Assembly: GCA_963920665.1 (NCBI GenBank)
Contig: OY987269.1
Location: 15,440,501-15,504,500, forward strand
Reading direction: 5' to 3'
Length of the DNA stretch: 64,000 bases
Source of the DNA: Straminergon stramineum
Lineage: Eukaryota > Streptophyta > Bryopsida > Hypnales > Calliergonaceae
The notes beneath the pieces are model-generated. The model ran no database searches. It was not told the DNA's origin and worked only from the letters and a program-made list of their open reading frames with translations. Shown here piece after piece: positions 57,009-64,000 of this stretch (position 1 is its first letter; each line of letters starts with the position of its first letter). The position numbers were made by a program, and so were the translations under genes.

Positions 57009-60000
57009 CTCTAAGGCTTGTAATCATTATCTCCTTTCACCTTAGCCCCGCTACTCTCACATCTAGTTCCCCATCGGTCGTCTTCATCGCTAGATGTCTC
57101 TTCCATGTCGTTTGATGAAGATTGTACAATTTTCACTCCTTTTTGTACTTGGGTAGATGTCAATGATCTCATTGATCTACCGGTCTTCTTCTCCATTTTG
57201 GCTCTTAATATAGCCTTACCAATGCCTTCCTTAAGGCTAGGGATTGTTTTCATTTTCTTCTTTGACTCCACTTGATAGGTATCAAGTGGGGTTCTACCCA
57301 TATTCGGTCTCTTGCTTGGAGAGGTAGCAAAGGGTTGCATCATTCTTTTTTTACGAGCTTTAATGGAGTCTTCACCTTGTGATATCTTTGCTTTTGGCGC
57401 TCCTTGAATAATTAACTACATTGCATTCAAAGACTGCGATGTGTGGCCTAATGATTTCAAGGAATGGCGTGGTGGATGGCCCCGATGTTGAATAAACATT
57501 GAAGCCAATGTCTCATCTTTATCATCATCATCGATACATGATAAAATGGTTCGACTTGGATTGCCTTCGGAACTCATCTCTTTCGTAGGAGACAAATGTC
57601 TTTTTCCAAGCCGTGATTTCCTTGAACCATCCAATGTCATGGCATCGCTTTTAAATAGTGCACGTGGAGGAGTGCTACGTGGTGGTTCGGGAGAATCTTC
57701 CATGAGGTGCATTTTGCCAACACCATTGTTGACAAAAATTGGGCTGCCTGACTCCATCGAACGTGCTTCAACATTGTCTTGTACTTCGTGTGGTTTGGCA
57801 TTTCCAATATTTTCTTCAACACATTTCTTGCTTGCTGATACTACTATTGACGCAACAATTCCATTGGACACGTTCATTTCAACGTTCACCTCACATCCTC
57901 CTTTGTCTTCATGTTGGTCATTTTTTTCTACCGCCATTATCAGGGATGGAGCATTGGAAATGGGAATCACTTCATCCTTTTCAAGACTCCCATCATTCGC
58001 AACCATTGTCCTATTGGTCGCCGTTATCTCTACATACATATCCTCCACGTTTGGTAGAAGATTTTTGCTACTCATGAATCCGGTTCCATCCACAAATCTA
58101 GCTATCGAAGGTACATCATCATCAAGCCCGCAATTATCCTCATCTGATCGAAACTCATAAATGTCTCCATCCGCGACTCCGAAGTCTTCATTGTTTTGAT
58201 TAGGAGTCTCAAACATTTCTTCATCAGAATTGTGCATATCATAATTCACAACAACTGTATCATTAGATACAGATTCATCATCCTTGTCTTTCAAGATAGG
58301 CCCTTCCGAATCTTCGGACTCCACATTGTCATGGTACCACTTCTTTTCATCCTTCTCCTTCGATGCGGCTATGACTTTGGAATTGGTGTATACATACACC
58401 AAATCGGCTGCTCTCTGTGGCCTCAACTTGTTTCGGGATTTGTTGTGAACAAAAGAGTAGCTACTCCAATTTCGTTCACATGAAGATGATGACACCGGTT
58501 GGGCCAAAATCCTCTTTGCAATTGCAGCAATGAGCTTGCCACATGCACCTTCAAAATCCCACCAAGCATGTGCCGACAATTTCTGCTCAGTCGGATCCAA
58601 CATGTCGTGGAACGGAGGATCTCGGTGTCGAAATGCTACAAATTCCTTCACTACGTCAAGATAAGTTCCTGGTTGACATATTTTCCTGATAACACGCTTG
58701 CATGCATCTATTGCATCTTGATCGTCAGCTAGTTCTTTATCGTGAAGAAGGTAAGGGTTCAAAAGAGCTCCTGCATAATGTAGATCGGTCTCTACCATTT
58801 CACGTCGCTTACCAAACGCCTTTTCAATAGGAATGGCTAAGTCCAAGGACAAACCAAAGGACTCTTGTCGTAAAGAGAAAACATGCTTCTCTAAATTCCT
58901 CATGATGTGCAACACTTTGTCCATGCATGGTGTTTTTGCATCCAAATCCCGTAGACCAAACACCACAAGAGCCATCAATTCTCGGAAATTAGTGGCACGG
59001 GCCCAAAAATGCTCATCTAAAAATGTCTTCTTCACCTCCCGAGACTCCATACGAGATTTTGCATTCTTCGTATCCCGTAACTTGAGCACATATTCTACCC
59101 ATTGTGGATCCACCACACTTTGTTGCAATCCAGTCTTGACCTTCAACAAACGAGAAATCATGAAGAAATTGGAGGCAAATCTTGTTTTCACCGACATCAA
59201 TAAGCTATTCTTCGTTTCGTGCTTTTGAAATATAGCTAGCGGCATATGCCACAATCGGAAGAACTTCACAACGGTTTGGGCCTTTTCCACTAGCTCCTTC
59301 AACCATTCTTGCTTCCCCCAATCTTGAAGCAACAAATTCAAGGCGTGCACCACACAACCTTGAAAAAAAATGTGCGGATATTTACTCGACACCATATTCC
59401 ATGCTGCCGGATTTACAAGAGCGTTGTCTGCAATCACTTGCACAACATTTGTGGGGCCTACTTGTTCTATAAACTTTTCCAAGACATAGGCCAAAAAAGG
59501 AGCATTCTTTTCGATTCCACTTGTATCCACCGATCCTAAAAATTGTTCACCCGCAGAAGATACAAGGATGACATTTATCAATGGTCGATTGGTAACCAAG
59601 CTCCATCCATCAATAGACAATGTTGCTCCAAACTTCCGAATGCTATCTTCGGTCCGACTATGAAGCTTTGTTTTGATGTTGGTCTTCGCTTGGTCAAGCA
59701 ATTTATGGCGTAAATCATGATATGATGGTGGAGCGTAGGGCCCACGGTACTCGGTTGTTTTTTTCACTACTTCTTTAAATGTCGGATTTCAAGCTATGGC
59801 AAATGGTATGTTTGCCGCATAGAAGAAATTGGCCCACACTGCATTCAAATTGCGTTTTACTGCGGAATCAAAGCCATCGACTAGACTACTCTATCTTTGA
59901 GGTCTACTACCTGATGCCCTTGGAGTGTCACGATCACTAGATGTTTTGTAGTTCGGTTTACTTCGGATCCTACACCAACAAATTCTTCCGGTGCTGCGCA

Positions 60001-60318
60001 TGAGTCCTCTTGAGTAGAACGCGCCATATCCCTCTCATTTGAAAAATCCCTCCCGACCATACGCATGCTACCAACATCTACATTGTCAATGATCGGTCTT
60101 TGCGGGAATGCCCCATTAGATCGAAGAAATAGGATTCGAACATCCAGCGTCAATTGCGAACAAAGACTCACTCATGTATTACGAACACCTGATGGGCCTT
60201 CATATCCTAAATGGCTCAACATACGGCTTATCTTCTTCGCAAACACCGAGTTGCAAGCCTTGCACTTTACCTTACCGGTTGATGCGGTACCATACCAACT
60301 AGACCAATCCTTGCTCAT
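57009..60318 (-). pseudogene. hAT transposase gene, copy 2, core intact
   Basis: Paralogue of 51761-55114 in opposite orientation. ATG at 60318 opens a BED-like finger (KVKCKACNSVFAKK, MLSHLGYEG), then a stop after GVRNT, a frame change before about 59880, and TGA at 59789-59791 where copy 1 has CGA. From 59767 an uninterrupted 783-codon frame holds the whole catalytic core: SIDGW (D53 of that frame), IADNALVN (D114), GCVVHALNLLL (C138, H141), SSSCERNWSS (E431) and the dimerisation region. A TAG at 57416-57418 precedes a last block ending in ESSGAKVKGDNDYKP, cognate to the end of copy 1. A protein from the long frame would lack the DNA-binding finger. Leader and TATA region are conserved with copy 1. 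Confidence 0.85.
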
Positions 60319-60552
60319 AGTGGCAAGGCACAAATTTTAATTCCGTATATTGGAATTAAATTCAAAATGTGAAGACCAAATGAACAATGTCCAAATATAA
60401 TAAAAAATGAGTGCACAAAGCCTTGAAAATCAAGGCCCTCCCGTCCACTAAACTATACATTACCAAGCAAGGGACACAAAAATTGCAGCTCCTAGCCCAT
60501 GGAAATCTTAGCATTCAATTTTCAAGAGTGCTCTCAAATGACTTCTTTCCTA

Positions 60553-60560
60553 CAGTTATA
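60553..60560 (-). promoter_or_regulatory. TATA-like box of transposase gene 2
   Basis: On the minus strand ACTATAACTG stands where TATAAGAG stands in copy 1, followed by the same leader blocks (AATGCTAAGATTTC, GGGCTAGGAGCTGCAA) down to the ATG at 60318. Confidence 0.5.
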
Positions 60561-60631
60561 GTCTCCCAAACAGGCCTGACCGTTGCAGACCATTTTTGAA
60601 TCCACAGAACATACTATCCGTCGTCGCCTGA

Positions 60632-60830
60632 TTGCGCAGCGGACGGGCGGACGGACGGTCTAGCGGTCAGGCCCACGGGGGTCGGGCAGATGGACAATGC
60701 GGACAAGCGGATGGAGTGACGTGAAGACACGCGGACGTGCGAACGGATATTAAGGACGGGAGGTCGGGCCCATGGGGATTGGGCCCACGGCGGTCGGGCG
60801 GACGGGTGGTTTAAGGCGGATGGGCGGGGT
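60632..60830. repeat. GACGGGCGGACGG array between transposase 2 and RING gene copy
   Basis: Degenerate GGGCGGACGG and GTCGGGC units over about 200 bases. Same relative place as the split array at 50008-51440 in unit 1. Confidence 0.72.
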
Positions 60831-60839
60831 AGGTCGTGT

Positions 60840-61262
60840 TCAATTGTTCAAATGTTCAATGCTTCAAGAGATGTGGGACAAAATAGGGATTTATGGATGG
60901 AATGAGCCAATGAGGAGATTTCAGAATATTATGGTTTTGTCAAAGGGTCTTATAATTTAAAATTTCTAGATGAGCATGAAAAAAACATACTTCACAAAAA
61001 GTTGTCCTTCATAAATCACCATAGCATGAACTTAAAAGAAAGCAAAACAAATGATGAATTCAAAGATATATATATATATATATATATATTGATATTTCAT
61101 ATTTGGATATATAAAGAACTTCAAAACAAATCAAAATTCATCATGAGTACAATGAATTACTAGTAGTACTCAACCCTTATAACATTCAAGCCACACTCAC
61201 CGGTATACTTCTATACTATTAAACATTTAAACATAATAAAATAAGGAAAGCCTCTCTTATAC
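60840..61262. other. 3' flank of RING gene copy 2, with (AT)n
   Basis: AT-rich. An (AT)n microsatellite of about 12 units at 61066-61089 is the only feature. Confidence 0.6.
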
Positions 61263-62909
61263 TTAAGAACCACTACCCTCTCCTACATTGTGAGATGGCC
61301 CCTCCTTAGCCAAAAGTCTTGCACTCATTCGTCGAGTATTTGACCCAGGACTGTAGACAACACCTCCTCCAGATCTAACCTCCATGTCCACCGCTATAAA
61401 CTGTCGTTTGGTTTCCGGAGAGTGGTCATCGTCATCGTCATCCTCTCTCTTCCATTTTGAGCTTCGCTCTGGAGACAAATCTACTTCTTCAACCTTCAAG
61501 GCCCTCAACGTAGCATCCACTCGATCTACGAACACATTGACGTGTTCGTCATCAGCTTCGATGGGTAACCCTATTGGTCGAAAATCAACCAATAGAAACC
61601 CCCTCCATTCAGCTATAATGTCACCTATCCTCTTGTCAAATGCCCCAGCTACCTCCACAAATGAATGCCCTATAGTTGTTTCCCCATCTATTTCAACAAG
61701 AGCACGAGCTTTAGCAGCTTCTTCCAACTTTGACAAGAAAAGGGCCCTACCAATCAAAGTGTGATTATAAGCCCCGTATTGCTCATTGAACTCTTGAGCA
61801 TGCTCCACCTCTATCCAAGTTTTTTTGGGCCCTTTTCGCACTTCTTTGTTGGGAAACCGAAAAAACTTCTTGTGTTGCACACTCCTATGGCCCCCCATGT
61901 TGCGACAAAACAATTCACGAGCCTCACCATCTTCAATACCCCGAGCCTGCAACTCCACCTCTCTGTTAACGGTCATCCACATGAAAGGATCCACTGGCTC
62001 TCCAGACTCCTCATACAATCCATGTCAACATTCAATTGAATCCCACGTGAGAGGTCGCCCCCAATGCGAGAAATTTTGGAACTGGTATGGCCCTTAATCG
62101 AGAGGAAGGGTCCATCGGTTGTATTCGTGGCCGGGGGGCATATCTTCCAAGATACCAAACATTTCATAGAATCGAGGGCTCAGAGGAGAACGACACTCGG
62201 CACAAACCAAACAAATGAGTCATGCTTTCACGATGCATGTCACGTGAAAAGTGTGGCAACATTGGCCCATGGTTAGGGCTCCTTCAAGGCCAAAAGGACC
62301 TTGGCAAAGGCTACAATGACTCTTCAAGATTCCTGGGGCTGGATCGCAAGTATGCACTACTGTCTTCTCTTTCTCCTTGATGTGCGCTGAAAGCGTGTTG
62401 TAAGGGACCCACCCTTCCTCTACTTCCAAGGCCCAATCGATGTGTGCAACATTGTCCTTCTTTGCGTGGTTCAACCGCTCAAACATGTCATTCATGTCCC
62501 CCCAACATGTAATTTCCGTGGAACCCCTTGGATGTTCATCAAACACTTTCTTGAACCGAAGCAAAGAGGTCTCCAGGGCATTGCATTCTTCATCCAACTT
62601 CATTGCCAATTTCATAAGCCCTTTCATTGCTCGAGATACTACAGAGGGTTTGTCTTGGAGTTTCTGTACCCATGCCAACCATCGAGACTCTAATCCGCTC
62701 TTCGGCATGCATTCCTCCATGCCCATGATTTTTTGAAATCGGTCCAACTCCACCTCAACAAGGATTTTCTCTTGAATTGCTTCATCTAATTTCAACTGTA
62801 GCTCCTCCACCTCACTGCCTTTTGTTTGTGTCGAAGCATCCTGCAATGTACGGGAAATATTAGGAATGATGGTCCATACTGCTTCTTCACATTTCTTGTC
62901 ATTCCCAAC
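61263..62909 (-). pseudogene. Coiled-coil/RING-H2 gene, copy 2, 5'-truncated
   Basis: One minus-strand frame from 62909 to 61263 matches the C-terminal half of the 46.3 kb gene: coiled coil (EVEELQLKLDEAI), SRWLAWVQKLQDKPS, EITCWGDMNDMFERLNHAKK, the RING-H2 finger (CSLCQGPFG, then CCHTFHVTC), MPPGHEYNRW, and an acidic/basic C-terminus. Stops: TGA 62220-62222 inside the finger, TAA 62094-62096 (CAA in copy 1) and TGA 62025-62027. About 600 N-terminal residues are missing because another element's terminus begins at 62910; the apparent start residues beyond it are encoded by that terminus. It lies upstream of transposase copy 2 on the same strand, repeating the unit 1 order. Confidence 0.75.
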
Positions 62910-63015
62910 CATGGTTGTCATAGTAGACAAACGTCCGGTTTGCCCGTCCGTCCATCCGGGACGTCTGTTAGAGGTCTCGCCCGTCCGATACAGTCAACAC
63001 AAAGTTGACTTCATG
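62910..63015. mobile_element. Terminus of a hAT-like element (kinase-bearing family), copy 2
   Basis: CATGGTTGTCATAGTAGACA begins a segment aligned with 39325-39415, with TTGCCCGTCC, TCTCGCCCGTC and CAACACAAAGTTGACTTC. It truncates the RING gene copy and is therefore younger than that gene. The element extends right, beyond the window. Confidence 0.65.
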
Positions 63016-63566
63016 AAAACAGAAAAATAGGCCACGTGGATGCCACATGGATTCTGCAACATGCAGGGCGCGGACTGGATTTACATATGCTAAATTAATA
63101 TGCTTTTACATATTTCCATTTCATATTTCATATTTCATATGCCATATTCCAAGTCACTCCAACACTCCATATTTTTTTCTTCATTCCTAAAATTCTTCCA
63201 ATCTACTTCAATGTCATTTTTTTTTTGGTGGATCATTTCTTTTTTTTTAGTGGGCTTCATGAACTCCTAAAACATAGGCATAGTGAAAACATAAAGTGTA
63301 TGTATTTTTATACCAAACTATTGCATTCATTGTTTTTATTTAAGTTTTATCATCAATTCATAGAACTCATAAAAATTCAATGAGAAAAAACAATCAAATG
63401 AAATATTAATATATTATGAGATTTTGAGTATAGAATACATCCAATTTTATATATATTTTGAGGTGTTTGGCAATTTCCAAGTAGGTACACATGGTCCTCT
63501 ATGAGGATGATTTACCTTCTATGCCTAAACTATATGCTAAACTACAAAAAGTGAAACAACTAAATA
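63016..63566. other. AT-rich interior of kinase-bearing element
   Basis: Non-coding; parts near 63470-63510 (TTTGGCAATTTCCAAGTAGG) match the equivalent interval left of kinase copy 1 near 39980-40010, supporting homology of the two elements outside the gene. Confidence 0.5.
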
Positions 63567-64000
63567 CTATGTACGATAACAACAATCTGGCATAGTCCAA
63601 CAGTGGGGTGCGTTTCTCAATGTGTCTAGAACATCTAGCACTGACGCCCTTTCACTCACATCCTCTTTTACGAGGCTTTCCAATTTGATCTTGAGGTTCT
63701 AATATTGCTCTGGATTCTTCGTTGTAAAGTATTTGGGGTTCTAGTCCTCTTTCCAAATTGCAGCTGCTATCCATCCCGCCGCATGTGCATCAGCAGCTAT
63801 GGAGTACAAATGTGTTTTCTGCATGGCATCAATTGAATTTGCTGAACCCTACTCTCTGTATACATAAAACAATTCAGGGGCTGCAAACCTTCGCTTCTTC
63901 TTCTCTTTCGCCAAAATCTCCATGCTCGGAAAGCCATACTTTGATGGCTCCTTCTCTACAACTCAGCTAGAAAGTCCCCAATCACATATCCCTATGTACA
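63567..64000 (-). pseudogene. Protein-kinase-like gene, copy 2, cut by window edge
   Basis: Minus-strand reading enters at 64000 with YIGICDWGLSS (DWG, subdomain VII-like), then RRFAAPELFYVYRE (APE, subdomain VIII) and LYSIAADAHAAGWIAAAIW (subdomain IX), and ends at TAG 63567-63569. In-frame stops follow GLSS, YRE, KED and EQY, so it is a pseudogene as read. It keeps Asp of DFG and the APE motif that copy 1 has lost, which secures the kinase-fold assignment. The stop lies 657 bases from the element terminus. Confidence 0.65.

Noticed and set aside
57546..58160. Plus-strand 204-codon frame at 57546-58160
   Set aside because: Antisense of the transposase tail on the minus strand.

Overview
The window reads as repeat-rich nuclear DNA of a plant (land plant or streptophyte alga; I cannot name the species). 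It is AT-rich and shows plant-type TTTAGGG repeats, CACTA-type and hAT-type DNA transposons, TATA boxes, a solo LTR with a perfect 5-bp target duplication and a tRNA-like promoter repeat. No host gene is confidently intact. There are no rRNA genes, canonical tRNA genes or CRISPR arrays. A 200-N gap lies at 45226-45425.

Region 1 (1-31.1 kb) is mostly nested non-autonomous transposons. Most distinctive is a family of ~0.9-1.4 kb elements whose ends (CCCCTAAAGGACC or close variants) abut TTAA. Two copies sit inside relatives exactly at a TTAA that is unfilled in other copies, so TTAA target duplication, as in piggyBac, can be read from the window itself. Palindromic CACTA-type MITEs with 3-bp target duplications, a MULE-like MITE with a 9-bp duplication, two foldback elements and a tRNA-like repeat are interleaved. 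A GC-rich island at 7.56-10.86 kb carries a broken gag-like gene. Minus-strand coding remnants lie at 17.7-20.5 kb (FCP1/NIF-like phosphatase) and 24.5-29.5 kb (unrecognised).

Region 2 (31.6-39.3 kb) holds GC-rich minisatellites (31.9-34.4 kb), a 212-bp tandem repeat inside them, and featureless AT-rich DNA.

Region 3 (39.3-64 kb) is a cluster of hAT-like units that share degenerate GTCCGCCC arrays. Three gene types recur: (a) a degenerate protein-kinase-like gene (40.1-41.75 kb and 63.57 kb to the right edge), each 0.65-0.8 kb from a CAAGGTTGTCA-type terminus; (b) a long coiled-coil protein with a RING-H2 finger (46.3-49.7 kb, 61.3-62.9 kb and a diverged copy at 43.4-45.2 kb); (c) a hAT transposase with D, D, E, CxxH and dimerisation motifs (51.8-55.1 kb plus, 57.0-60.3 kb minus). 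The order RING gene, array, transposase, array, CA(G/C)GGTTGACA terminus occurs twice in opposite orientation. All copies are broken by stops or frameshifts, several of them exact CGA-to-TGA or CAA-to-TAA changes against the paralogue. The likely picture is a decaying family of multi-gene hAT-like elements carrying accessory RING and kinase-like genes, opened by later insertions including a solo LTR.
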